A DNA stretch of 64,000 nt from CAVOOW01 sp963697675 (GTDB lineage Bacteria > Actinomycetota > Actinomycetes > JACCUZ01), in NCBI GenBank assembly GCA_963697675.1, contig CAVOOW010000001.1, positions 124,001-188,000 on the forward strand. Direction: 5' to 3'. The position numbers were made by a program, and so were the translations under genes. Positions within the stretch are counted from its first letter, which is position 1; each line of letters starts with the position of its first letter. The notes under the pieces were generated by a model that saw only the letters and a program-made list of their open reading frames with translations, made no database searches and was not told the DNA's origin. This document shows positions 34,338 through 42,290 of the stretch, in pieces.

Positions 34338-34844
34338 ATGAGTTGGTGGCGAGTCAGGAGCAGGGCTGCGGAGTCGACCGCGCCTCGCAGCCAGAACGTC
34401 GTGCTCGTCGGGGTCGACGGCACCCGGTCCGGTCGGCTGGCGTTGCGGGTGGCCGCCGAGCGGGCGGCAGGTTCGGGAGCCGACCTGGTCGGCGTGCATG
34501 TCAGCCCGGCGCTCCCCTGGGTGTGGTCCGCTACCGCTTCGCCGGAGCTGCTCGCCCTGGCACCGCAGCTGCGTCAAGACTTGGAGGCCGACGCATTCTT
34601 CGACACCGCAGCGGCCGCCGAACGTGCGGGCGTCGGTTGGTCGTTCGTGCTGGCCGAAGGAGACGTGGCCAAGGTGCTGCGCCGGGAGGCGAACGATCGA
34701 GACGCAGCCATGGTCGTCGTCGCGGCTCGAGCGGGACACCGCGGGCTGCACCGGTGTCCGGCACGACGCCTCGTCCTGGCGTGCGATCGCCCCGTGGTCG
34801 TCGTCGATGCCGAGGTGAGCGGCATGCTCGAGGAGGCGTGGTGA
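34338..34844 (+). CDS. Universal stress protein (UspA-like)
   Basis: The protein has 168 residues from ATG 34338 (GGAG ten bases upstream); GTG 34329 is an alternative. VVLVGVDGTRSGRLALRVAAERAA and DLVGVHVSPALPW open a Usp domain, and MVVVAARAGHRGLHRC with RPVVVVDAE closes it. The ATP-binding G-x2-G-x9-G pattern is only partly kept. Its stop overlaps the start of the following membrane protein (GTGA), suggesting that the two act together at the membrane. Confidence 0.8.
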   Translation: MSWWRVRSRAAESTAPRSQNVVLVGVDGTRSGRLALRVAAERAAGSGADLVGVHVSPALPWVWSATASPELLALAPQLRQDLEADAFFDTAAAAERAGVGWSFVLAEGDVAKVLRREANDRDAAMVVVAARAGHRGLHRCPARRLVLACDRPVVVVDAEVSGMLEEAW

Positions 34845-35089
34845 GCTCCGGAGGGACCGCGGCGTTCACCCAGTTGAGCTATGCGTTGACCACGACGCTG
34901 CTGATGTCGGCCCTGCTCGTCGTCGGCTGCCTGCTCCTGTGCGCGATCAGCGCTGGCTTTGCCGCCCTTCGGCAATGGCGCTCCCCCCGTCGGGCGGCGC
35001 GCAGACGCGACGCCTGGGTCAGGGCCGAGGCAGCCCGCGGGATCGCTGAGCTGGATCGCTATCTGCGCCGTTGGGACGCAACCCGTTGA
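34841..35089 (+). CDS. Single-span membrane protein coupled to the Usp gene (82 aa)
   Basis: GTG 34841 overlaps the Usp stop. One strong hydrophobic helix (LLMSALLVVGCLLLCAIS, residues about 20-38) is followed by a highly basic stretch (RQWRSPRRAARRRDAW) and a helical tail ending RYLRRWDATR. The basic side is probably cytoplasmic. Function is unknown. The tight coupling makes a membrane tether or sensor for the universal stress protein a reasonable guess. Confidence 0.65.
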   Translation: MSSGGTAAFTQLSYALTTTLLMSALLVVGCLLLCAISAGFAALRQWRSPRRAARRRDAWVRAEAARGIAELDRYLRRWDATR

Positions 35090-35098
35090 GCCTCGGGC

Positions 35099-35776
35099 CT
35101 ATGGCGTGTTGAGCCCGTCGGCCAACCGCCGCATGTTGGCCGCGACGAGCCGGTGCAGCTGTCCCCGTCCGCCGCCCCGCCGCCACACGTTCAGCCCCGC
35201 CCGCAGGGCGGCGATGCCGACGGTGCCCACCAGCTCGGCAAAGGCGTCTTCGTCGTTGCTGAGGCGACGCCGGCGGGGGCCGACGATCCAGGACCGGACG
35301 GCATCTGCGATCGCCGTCTCGAAAGCGGTGAACTGCTCCAGGTTGACCGCGAGCAGCTCTGGTGCCCTGTTCAAGAGATCCAGCTGGAGCAGCAGTTCGT
35401 CACGCTGCTGGAGCAGCTGCGCGAGTCGGGTGACTGCCTGTCCCGCGCGGGCGGCCGGCTCGAGCGATGCCGAGGCCGCGTCCAGCTCGGCACGCAACAT
35501 GGCCAACTCCTCGGCGATGTGACCGAGCAGCACTTCATCCTTCGACGCGAAGTGCAGGAAGAACGTTCGCCTGCTGACGCCCGCCGCGGCCGCGATCTCC
35601 TCGGCAGTGGTCTCGCGAAACCCGTGCTCGACGAAGAGCCGCAACGCCGTAGACCGCAACGTCTCGCGGGTCGCTTGCTTCTGCCGATCTCGTTGGCTGG
35701 GCGCACGCGGCAATGAGGCACGCGCCGTGGAGGACGGAGGCACCTGGCAATTATCCCGCGACCCGAGCCGCGCCAT
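35099..35776 (-). CDS. TetR/AcrR family transcriptional regulator
   Basis: The protein has 225 residues from ATG 35776. The basic leader (PSQRDRQKQATRETL) precedes the helix-turn-helix AEEIAAAAGVSRRTFFLHF and KDEVLLGH. The C-terminal domain (AVRSWIVGPRRRRL, VGTVGIAALRAGLNVWRRG) is of the MftR/ActR-like type. It runs in the same direction as the F420 oxidoreductase gene upstream, 83 bp away, but is not tightly coupled. Its own gene and the oxidoreductase are candidates for control. Confidence 0.88.
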   Translation of the reverse strand: MARLGSRDNCQVPPSSTARASLPRAPSQRDRQKQATRETLRSTALRLFVEHGFRETTAEEIAAAAGVSRRTFFLHFASKDEVLLGHIAEELAMLRAELDAASASLEPAARAGQAVTRLAQLLQQRDELLLQLDLLNRAPELLAVNLEQFTAFETAIADAVRSWIVGPRRRRLSNDEDAFAELVGTVGIAALRAGLNVWRRGGGRGQLHRLVAANMRRLADGLNTP

Positions 35777-35859
35777 GTCAATAACTTGCCTGTTCCTGAT
35801 TCTTGACCGGGCGATTGTCGCCGGTGCTCTGCTGAGGACCTGACTCGTTCCTGGCTGCG

Positions 35860-36738
35860 TCACCAGTCGGCAACCGCCGGGACCACGTGTTCCCCGATGA
35901 CCTCCAGCGGTCGGATGTCCTGCACCGCCTCGACTCGGCCGTGCGCCACCTGAACGCCGAGGTCGGCCAGCGCGCGAAGTCCCTCCAGGGTCTGCTCGAC
36001 ACGCTCGCCATCGCTTCCGACGTCGAACGGGAACACCACAGTCTTCTCGATGTCGTCGTAGTCGCGTCCTTCGCGCTCGCAGTGCTCGCGAAGCACGTCG
36101 AGCTTGTGCGGGAGCTCGGGACCGGAGAAGAGGTTGCAGGCCTGTGCATAGCGAGCGACCATCAGCAGCGTCTTCTTCTCCCCGCCACCGCCGATGAGGA
36201 TCGGCGGGTGCGGCCGGGTCAGGGACTGCGGCGAGTTCAAGGTGCGCCCGAGCTGGTAGTGCACCCCCGCGTAGGGCTTCTCCTCGCCCGACCACATCTG
36301 CAGGCAGATCTGCAGGGTCTCTTCCAGCCGCTCGAATCGCTCGGCCGTCGGCGGGAAGAACAGGCCCAGGCCGAGGGATTCCTCCTCGTTCCACGCCGCG
36401 CCGATGCCGAACATCGCGCGGCCGCCGGAGAGGACGTCGAGCGTCGTCACCATCTTCGCCAGCAGCCCAGGGTCGCGATAGGTGACGCCCGTGACCAGGG
36501 TGAGCAGCTTTACCCGCGAGGTGTGTGCGGCGAGGAAGCCCAGCGTCGTGTAGGCCTCGAGCATGTCGTGCTCGACCGGACCGTGCGGGCCGATCTGCCA
36601 GACGTGGTCCATCACACTGACGCGATCGACCCCCGCGTCCTCGGCCGCCGATGCGATGCGCGCCAGGTCGCTGGCCAGGGAGGACGGACCCCCTGAGTAA
36701 GTGAAGCGGGGCAGGTGGACGCCAATCTTCACGAGCAC
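35860..36738 (-). CDS. LLM class F420-dependent oxidoreductase
   Basis: The protein has 292 residues. MLVKIGVHLPRFTYSGG, DRVSVMDHVWQI, VKLLTLVTGVTYRDPGLLAK, FGIGAAWNEEES and PPILIGGGGEKKTLLMVARY are the diagnostic stretches of the F420-using luciferase-like enzymes of actinobacteria. The A-W-N-E-E and G-G-G-G-E segments bind the deazaflavin phosphate. The substrate is unknown. It supports an F420-making host. It is divergent from the MOSC fusion, 70 bp apart. Confidence 0.9.
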   Translation of the reverse strand: MLVKIGVHLPRFTYSGGPSSLASDLARIASAAEDAGVDRVSVMDHVWQIGPHGPVEHDMLEAYTTLGFLAAHTSRVKLLTLVTGVTYRDPGLLAKMVTTLDVLSGGRAMFGIGAAWNEEESLGLGLFFPPTAERFERLEETLQICLQMWSGEEKPYAGVHYQLGRTLNSPQSLTRPHPPILIGGGGEKKTLLMVARYAQACNLFSGPELPHKLDVLREHCEREGRDYDDIEKTVVFPFDVGSDGERVEQTLEGLRALADLGVQVAHGRVEAVQDIRPLEVIGEHVVPAVADW

Positions 36739-36808
36739 TCCTCACAGCGGGACACAGTTTCGATCCAACCTAATTGAGCGGCGATGGCGCCGCGCCGGTG
36801 ACGCGGAG

Positions 36809-38593
36809 ATGTTCCATAATGCCGTCGTGACGCCATCGGCTGCGGGACGGTTGGTCGCGGTCAATGTCGGGCTACCGCGTGATGTCGAGTGGCGCGGGCG
36901 ATCCGTTTTCACCGGGGTGTGGAAGCACGCGGTCGACGGGCCGCAGATGGTGCGGACGCTCAACATCGACGGGGACGGCCAGGGCGATCTCGGTGGCCAC
37001 GGCGGACCGCACCGCGCGGTCCTGGTCTATCAGCTCGCGTCCTATGAGCACTGGCGCCGCGAGTTCGGCCGTGACGACTTCGAGTTCGGGCAGTTCGGTG
37101 AGAACTTCACCGTCGAGGGGCTGCCGGACGACGAGGTGTGCGTCGGTGACCGCTATGAGATCGGCGCGGCATTGTTCGAGGTGAGCCAGCCGCGGGTCAC
37201 CTGCTATCGGGTCGGCTTGCGTCTCGGTGAGCCCCGGTTGCCGTCGTTGCTCGTGGCGCACCGGCGACCAGGGTTCTATCTGCGGGTGCTGCGCGAGGGT
37301 GTCGTCGAGGCGGGCGACCCGATCGTGAAGGTGTGGGCGGATCCGGAACGGATGACCGTTGCCGACGTCGACGCGTTGTTGTACCTGCCGGGTCACGACC
37401 GCGCGGAGGTTGCCCGCGCGCTGCGCATCGCAGCGCTCAGTCCCGGCTGGCAGGGATCGTTCGAGGCCCTGCTGGACACCGAAGCGGGCGCGACCGGCAA
37501 CGCCGGGCTGAGCGAGGCCGAGCCACCGGTCGCGTGGTCGGGTTTCCGGTCGGTGCGGGTCGTCGACGTGGCCATCGAGAGCGAGACGGTGGTCTCGGTG
37601 CGGCTCGCCTCCCCCGACGGCGAGCCGTTGGCGGCGGCGCTGCCGGGACAGTTCGTCGCCATGCGCCTGCAACCCGGCGACGGGCAGCCACCGATCTCGC
37701 GCAGCTATTCGCTCTCCGGGCCGCCGGGATCGCCCGACTACCGGGTCAGCGTGAAACGCGAGCCGGGCGGTGTCGCGAGCAACTTCATCCACACGAGCGT
37801 GCGCGCCGGAGCTCTCGTCGAGATGGCGGCCCCGCGTGGTCGGTTCACCCTGGAGCCGGGCGACGCTCCGGTGCTCCTGCTGTCCGCCGGCATCGGCGCC
37901 ACCCCTGTGCTGTCGATGCTGTACGCCCTGGCCGACGCCGGCTCGTCGCGCGAGGTGTGGTGGCTGCACGGCGCGCGCAACAGCAGGGAGCACCCGTTCG
38001 CCGCCGAGGTCCGCGACCTGCTCGCCCGGCTGCCCAACGCCCGGGCCCACATCTGTTACAGCGCGCCGCTCACGACCGACGAGCTGGGACGGGACTACAC
38101 CCACCGCGGCCGGCTGGCGGCAGAGTTCCTCGACACGTTGCCGGTGCCGGCCGGAGCGCACGCATACGTCTGCGGACCACAGGTGTTCATGACGGACATG
38201 CAAGCCGCACTCACTCACCTCGGGGTGGATGCGGCCCACGTACGCACGGAGGTCTTCGGTGCCGGCCCCGCCCTGACGCCCGGCATCGCGGCCGGACCGG
38301 TGACCCCGCCCCATCCGCCCGACGGCGAGCCCGGGCGTGGTCCCGGCGTCACGTTCGCCCGGAGCGGCCTCACCGTGCCATGGCGAGAGGAGTACGTCAG
38401 CCTCCTCGAGTTCGCCGAGGCCTGCGACGTCCCCACCCGCTGGTCATGCCGGACCGGTGTCTGCCACACCTGCGAGGTCGGCCTGCTCGCCGGGACGGTG
38501 ACCTACGAGCCACCGCCTGTCGACCTGCCTGCCGCGGACAACGTGCTGGTGTGCTGTTCAGCACCCAGCGAGGACGTCGTCATCGACCTCTGA
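36809..38593 (+). CDS. MOSC / ferredoxin reductase / 2Fe-2S ferredoxin fusion
   Basis: The protein has 594 residues from ATG 36809 (GTG 36827 is possible). Order: a MOSC domain (GGHGGPHRAVLVYQLASY, GQFGENFTVEGL, and Cys in RVTCYRVGLRLG), a short YiiM-like three-helix part (TVADVDALLYLPGHD), an FNR-type flavin and nucleotide domain (SRSYSLSGPPG; LSAGIGATPVLSMLYAL; YVCGPQVFM), and a plant-type 2Fe-2S domain (SCRTGVCHTCEVG, last Cys in LVCCSAP). MOSC proteins carry activated sulfur or bind molybdopterin to reduce N-hydroxylated compounds. Here the complete electron chain NAD(P)H-flavin-FeS is on one chain. Confidence 0.9.
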   Translation: MFHNAVVTPSAAGRLVAVNVGLPRDVEWRGRSVFTGVWKHAVDGPQMVRTLNIDGDGQGDLGGHGGPHRAVLVYQLASYEHWRREFGRDDFEFGQFGENFTVEGLPDDEVCVGDRYEIGAALFEVSQPRVTCYRVGLRLGEPRLPSLLVAHRRPGFYLRVLREGVVEAGDPIVKVWADPERMTVADVDALLYLPGHDRAEVARALRIAALSPGWQGSFEALLDTEAGATGNAGLSEAEPPVAWSGFRSVRVVDVAIESETVVSVRLASPDGEPLAAALPGQFVAMRLQPGDGQPPISRSYSLSGPPGSPDYRVSVKREPGGVASNFIHTSVRAGALVEMAAPRGRFTLEPGDAPVLLLSAGIGATPVLSMLYALADAGSSREVWWLHGARNSREHPFAAEVRDLLARLPNARAHICYSAPLTTDELGRDYTHRGRLAAEFLDTLPVPAGAHAYVCGPQVFMTDMQAALTHLGVDAAHVRTEVFGAGPALTPGIAAGPVTPPHPPDGEPGRGPGVTFARSGLTVPWREEYVSLLEFAEACDVPTRWSCRTGVCHTCEVGLLAGTVTYEPPPVDLPAADNVLVCCSAPSEDVVIDL

Positions 38594-38800
38594 CACGTCC
38601 GGGAACTCCCGCTCACATCGTCAGTCGAGGCCGACCCGAGACACATCTGGTGCAGGCGAACCGGCGTGACCAATCGGACACCAGGACAGCCACGCCGTGT
38701 CCCGCGAACCCGTGTGTCCGTGGCCAGCACGATTGGATTTCCCATCGCGACATCCCACACCGCGGACAGCCGAAATCCGCCGGACATAGGAAGAGTGTGC

Positions 38801-39184
38801 CTACTTGGCGAGATACTCGTCGGTGAGCTTCGCCGGCGCAGCGGCCAGCCAGCCGTCGACGATGGCTTCTCGAAGCGCCTTCTTCGAAACCTTCTTCAGC
38901 TGGATCAGGACGGCGGAGTATCCGTCGAAATGAGGGATCGTGAAGAAGGCGGTGGGATGCGCAGCCAGCGCGGCCTCCTTCTCGCCGAGGTCCAGGACAC
39001 GAACGGCAAGGATCGGCCCGTCGGGCGGGGTCTCGTCACCGAACCGCTTGATGTCCGCCTTGCTGAACGGTCGTTCCCAGGCGATCGCCTTACCGGAAAC
39101 CGACCATGACCGGTTGCCACGGCTCTCACCTTCGGTCACGTCCGGGAGCTCGGCAGCGATCCTGGCCACGTCGTCGAAGGTCAT
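38801..39184 (-). CDS. MmcQ/YjbR family protein
   Basis: The protein has 127 residues. ATG 39184 begins MTFDDVARIAAELPDV, the family start. GKAIAWERPFSK, RVLDLGEKEAALAAHP and FFTIPHFDGYSAVLIQL match the CyaY-like fold of MmcQ/YjbR proteins, which are predicted DNA-binding or unknown. The 207 bp between it and the MOSC fusion show no gene or clear signal. It follows the NTF2-like gene upstream by about 50 bp on the same strand. Confidence 0.88.
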   Translation of the reverse strand: MTFDDVARIAAELPDVTEGESRGNRSWSVSGKAIAWERPFSKADIKRFGDETPPDGPILAVRVLDLGEKEAALAAHPTAFFTIPHFDGYSAVLIQLKKVSKKALREAIVDGWLAAAPAKLTDEYLAK

Positions 39185-39235
39185 CACGCACGCACCGTAC
39201 GTAGTGCGGATTGCGGACGGCAAGGCGATGGCGAT

Positions 39236-39583
39236 TCAGCCCAGCTTCCAGCCCGACCAGACGGCCCACTCTTCTGCTACGCGGTCAGCGTCGAATCGAC
39301 AGACGTTCATGCCCTCGGAGACCGCGCCGTCTCCGCGAGTTGCCCGAAGTCTCGTCCACAGACGATCGCCGCTCGCGGACTGGTCCTGGACGAGGAACCG
39401 GGTGTTTGGGTTCGTCTCGCGAAAGGACTCGATCCAACCCGGATAGTCCTGCGCCGAACGGTGCCCGTGCTCAAGGTGGAGCATGTGTCCCGCATAGTCG
39501 GCCGTGATCATCGTCAAGACGTCGGCCGGGTCTCCGCCCGACCACACGTCCAGGAGCCGGCCGAACGTCGCGCTGCGGGTCAC
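39236..39583 (-). CDS. NTF2/SnoaL-like protein (115 aa)
   Basis: The GTG at 39583 overlaps the stop of the YbjQ-like gene, so the two are coupled. FGRLLDVWSGGDPADVLT, YAGHMLHLEHGHRSAQDY, NPNTRFLVQDQSASGDRL and VAEEWAVWSGWKLG form the NTF2 cone with the histidine and aspartate positions seen in SnoaL-type cyclases. Ligand unknown. Confidence 0.82.
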   Translation of the reverse strand: MTRSATFGRLLDVWSGGDPADVLTMITADYAGHMLHLEHGHRSAQDYPGWIESFRETNPNTRFLVQDQSASGDRLWTRLRATRGDGAVSEGMNVCRFDADRVAEEWAVWSGWKLG

Positions 39584-39900
39584 AGCGGGCGGACCTTGAC
39601 CGCGGTGCCGTAGGCGCAGATCTCCTGCCAGCCGCCGCCGATCTCGGTAGCGTCGAAGCGCATCGCCAGGATGGCGTTGGCGTCACGCATCATGGCCTCG
39701 TCCACCAGCCGCTGCTGGGCTTGCATCCGGCTGTCTATCAGCATCTTGGTCTGGCCGCGCAGCTCGCCGCCCACGAGCGACTTGAGCCCCGCGCCGATCT
39801 GCGAGCCGAAGTTCCGGGAGCGCACGGTCAGTCCGAAGACCTCGCCGATCACGTCGGTCACTTCGTAGCCGGGCAGATCGTTCATCGTCGAGATGATCAC
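39580..39900 (-). CDS. YbjQ family heavy-metal-binding-like protein
   Basis: The protein has 106 residues from GTG 39900, matching the usual family length; an upstream start at 39948 would add untypical residues. MIISTMNDLPGYEVTDVIGE-type opening, then VFGLTVRSRNFGSQIGAG, MLIDSRMQAQQRLVDEAM and ANAILAMRFD are all diagnostic. YbjQ proteins form pentameric rings of unproven function. Coupled to the NTF2-like gene downstream. Confidence 0.9.
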   Translation of the reverse strand: MIISTMNDLPGYEVTDVIGEVFGLTVRSRNFGSQIGAGLKSLVGGELRGQTKMLIDSRMQAQQRLVDEAMMRDANAILAMRFDATEIGGGWQEICAYGTAVKVRPL

Positions 39901-39961
39901 ATGCTCACTCCGATCCAGGGACAGCAAGCCGCTGCACGGGTCGAGCATGCCAGGAGATCGG

Positions 39962-40744
39962 TCAGCGCCCGAAGAACTGGACCAGCACAGGAGCCAGTGC
40001 TTCCGGTGCGACGTCGTGCGTCTGGCCCTCGAGCGTCCGGTGCTCTGCCAGGGGCAGCGCGTCCGCGGTGGCCTTCGCCGCTTGCTGCAGCCCGTGCGGG
40101 CTTGCGCCGCCGGCGAGGACCAGGGCCGGGACGGCGATCGTCGACGTCAGATCACGCGGAACGAGGCCGCCGGAGAGCAGCGCGTCGTCGTACGCAAGTG
40201 TCGGGGCGATCGCCTCCAGCGTGGCCCAGCCCGGCTGTGTCCGCATGCCGGCGACGACGTGGGCAGGCATGCCGACGTAGGTCATGAAGAGTGCGACGGC
40301 GTCGCCCCTCTGCCCGGCCGCAAGCAGCTGGTGAAGCCGTTCGGTGTATTCCTTGACCCTGACGCCGTCTTCGACCTCGGCCATGAACGGTGGTTCGTAG
40401 AGCGCCAGCCTGGTGATCCCGGCGCCGCTTGCCGCGGTCTGCAAGGCGAGAGCCGCACCGGAGGAGATGGCGTAGACGCACGCCTCGCCACCTGCCTGCG
40501 CGACGAGAGCCTGCAGGTCCTCGACCTCGCGCGCGACCGCGTGCGGCAACGTGTCGGAGCTCTCGCCACGGCCGCGACGGTCGTAGGTGTAGACGGTGAA
40601 CGTGTCCTGCAGCAGCGCGGCGAGCGGTCGCATCGGCCCCGCACCGCGGTAGCACATCGCGCCGTCGACGAGGATGAGGGCCGGACCCGCGCCGCTGTGC
40701 TCGTAGGCAATCGTGGTGCCGTCGGCTGACGTGATCGTTGGCAT
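39962..40744 (-). CDS. Alpha/beta hydrolase
   Basis: The protein has 260 residues. TSADGTTIAYEHSGAGPALI opens the fold. YDRRGRGESSD is the usual strand-4 motif, and the nucleophile elbow is YAISSGAALAL (Ser in A-x-S-x-G). The base His is expected at GQTHDVAPEAL and the acid in the loop after VPALVLAGG, where the usual Asp is not obvious. It starts 10 bp after the SRPBCC gene and belongs to an ArsR-SRPBCC-hydrolase operon. Substrate unknown. Confidence 0.88.
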   Translation of the reverse strand: MPTITSADGTTIAYEHSGAGPALILVDGAMCYRGAGPMRPLAALLQDTFTVYTYDRRGRGESSDTLPHAVAREVEDLQALVAQAGGEACVYAISSGAALALQTAASGAGITRLALYEPPFMAEVEDGVRVKEYTERLHQLLAAGQRGDAVALFMTYVGMPAHVVAGMRTQPGWATLEAIAPTLAYDDALLSGGLVPRDLTSTIAVPALVLAGGASPHGLQQAAKATADALPLAEHRTLEGQTHDVAPEALAPVLVQFFGR

Positions 40745-40753
40745 TCGTACTCC

Positions 40754-41254
40754 CTAGTCCTTCTGGGTGTGGAGATCGGCGACGTAGGCGTCGAATCGGT
40801 CGAGGCTGGTGCTGAAGCCGGCCTTCGCCTCGGCGCTGAGATATGCGGCCGGAACGTTGGTCTGGTGGGTGACCACCTCGGTGCGCCCATCGAGCAGGTC
40901 GACGAAGGTGATCGTTGTCTGCATGCCGCCTTCGACGTCGGCCTCGATCCACACCAGCCGGTCGGGGCGGCGCACCTCCACGTAGACGGCGCGCATCGTG
41001 TAGCTGCTGCCGTCGGCGTCGCTGACCATGGTGGTCTCGAAGACGCCACCGGGCCGGAGGTCGACGGTGATGTTGGCGACCGGGGTCGTGGTCCCCACCG
41101 GCCCCCAGAAATGGGTGAGGTGCTCGGGCGTCGTCATGGCGTCGAACAGCAATTCGCGCGACGCCTCGTGCACGCGCCGGTAGGTGAGCTCGCCCGTCTC
41201 GGTCATCCTGTGCGTCCCCGAGGTCTTACGCAGGTGGTCGTGCCAGTCGGTCAT
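40754..41254 (-). CDS. SRPBCC (AHSA1-like) protein
   Basis: The protein has 166 residues from ATG 41254, which overlaps the 3' end of the ArsR gene by 29 bp. LTYRRVHEASRELLFDAM, PEHLTHFWGPVGTTTP, DLRPGGVFETTMV and VTHQTNVPAAYLSAEAKAGF are typical of the START-like AHSA1/polyketide-cyclase fold. In many actinobacteria an ArsR repressor and such a protein occur as a pair; the ligand is unknown. Confidence 0.9.
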   Translation of the reverse strand: MTDWHDHLRKTSGTHRMTETGELTYRRVHEASRELLFDAMTTPEHLTHFWGPVGTTTPVANITVDLRPGGVFETTMVSDADGSSYTMRAVYVEVRRPDRLVWIEADVEGGMQTTITFVDLLDGRTEVVTHQTNVPAAYLSAEAKAGFSTSLDRFDAYVADLHTQKD

Positions 41255-41543
41255 GGCGGTCGGCCCAGACCTGTCGGTGGCCATCGATCCAGCCGGCGGC
41301 GGCGTCGAGGTGCTCCGTGTCCAGGACGCAGGGGCGGGACTGCGCGCTGCGGGTCCGCGAGATCAGCGACGCCCGCTCGAGCACCTTCAGGTGCTTGGAC
41401 ACCGCCTGCTGGGTCATGGCGAACGGCTCGGCGAGCTGGTTCACCGTCGCGTCACCCAGAGCCAGGCGGTCGAGGATCGCGCGCCGAGTGGGGTCGGCCA
41501 GGGCCGCGAACACCAGGCTCAACTCGTCTTCGATGACTGGCAT
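41226..41543 (-). CDS. ArsR family transcriptional regulator
   Basis: The protein has 105 residues from ATG 41543. SLVFAALADPTRRAILDRL is the family opening, QLAEPFAMTQQAVSKHLKVL the recognition helix and RPCVLDTEHLDAAAGWID the ending. No metal-binding cysteine pair is visible, so it is the SmtB-like variant paired with SRPBCC proteins and not an arsenic sensor. It heads the operon that includes the SRPBCC and hydrolase genes and probably binds the palindrome 32 bp upstream. Confidence 0.9.
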   Translation of the reverse strand: MPVIEDELSLVFAALADPTRRAILDRLALGDATVNQLAEPFAMTQQAVSKHLKVLERASLISRTRSAQSRPCVLDTEHLDAAAGWIDGHRQVWADRHDRLARPPA

Positions 41544-41574
41544 GGCGGAGACACTATCCACAACCGGAAGTTTG

Positions 41575-41592
41575 CACAACCGTATAGTTGTG
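41575..41592. promoter_or_regulatory. Probable ArsR operator
   Basis: CACAAC-CGTATA-GTTGTG is a perfect 6-bp inverted repeat. A further direct half site CCACAACCGG occurs 15 bp nearer the gene (from 41558), overlapping a GGATAGT -10-like element on the minus strand. The location directly upstream of the ArsR gene suggests autorepression. Confidence 0.6.
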
Positions 41593-41618
41593 GAATCTCG
41601 CGAAGGGAACAACCGCCG

Positions 41619-42290
41619 CTAGGTTCCAGGCTTCGCGAGACCGCGCTCGTACGCATAGACGACGACCTGCACCCGGTCGCGCAGGCCCAGTTTCATCAGG
41701 ATCCGCGCGACGTGGGTCTTGACGGTCGGCTCACTCACGAACGCCTGCGCCGCGATCTCGGCGTTCGACAGCCCGCGGGCGACCAGGCGCATGATCTCGG
41801 CCTCCCGCGGCGTCAGCTGCTCCACCTCCCGCGGCGGCGGCGTCGCGACCTCCGGCGGCCGCCGCACGAACTGCTCGATCAGCCGACGGGTGACCGAGGG
41901 CGAGAGGAGGGCTTCGCCGTTCGCGATGACGTGGATGGCATCGACGAGCTGCTCGGGCGCGATGTCCTTGAGTACGAAGCCACTCGCACCGGCGAGCAGT
42001 GCCTCGTAGACATAGGCGTCGAGGTCGAACGTCGTCAAGATGAGTACGCGCGAGCCGTGCTCACGGTCTCGGACGATGCGGCGAGTTGCCTCGAGCCCGT
42101 CCAGCTGCGGCATCCGCACGTCCATCAGGATGACGTCCGGGTGCGTCTCGCCGGCGACGGCGACCGCCTCGTTGCCGTCGGCGGCCTCGCCGACGATGTC
42201 GATGTCCGGCTCGAGCTCGAGGATCATGCGAAGCCCGGCCCGGACCATCGGCTGGTCGTCGACGATCAGCACTCCGATGGGCGGGCTCAT
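41619..42290 (-). CDS. NarL/LuxR-type response regulator
   Basis: The protein has 223 residues. The receiver domain has VLIVDDQPMVRAGLRMIL, phosphoacceptor Asp in VILMDVRMPQLDGLE, and FVLKDIAPEQL. The output is a LuxR helix-turn-helix: LTPREAEIMRLVARGLSNAE and VSEPTVKTHVARILMKL. ATG 42290 overlaps the kinase stop (ATGA), so the pair is made together. The targets are unknown; the CPBP protease gene, divergent from the operon, is a candidate. Confidence 0.95.
   Translation of the reverse strand: MSPPIGVLIVDDQPMVRAGLRMILELEPDIDIVGEAADGNEAVAVAGETHPDVILMDVRMPQLDGLEATRRIVRDREHGSRVLILTTFDLDAYVYEALLAGASGFVLKDIAPEQLVDAIHVIANGEALLSPSVTRRLIEQFVRRPPEVATPPPREVEQLTPREAEIMRLVARGLSNAEIAAQAFVSEPTVKTHVARILMKLGLRDRVQVVVYAYERGLAKPGT

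Noticed and set aside
35099..36745. One long minus-strand protein carrying the TetR domain at its end
   Set aside because: The first half is a shadow of the F420 oxidoreductase gene in another frame; the TetR gene has its own start at 35776.
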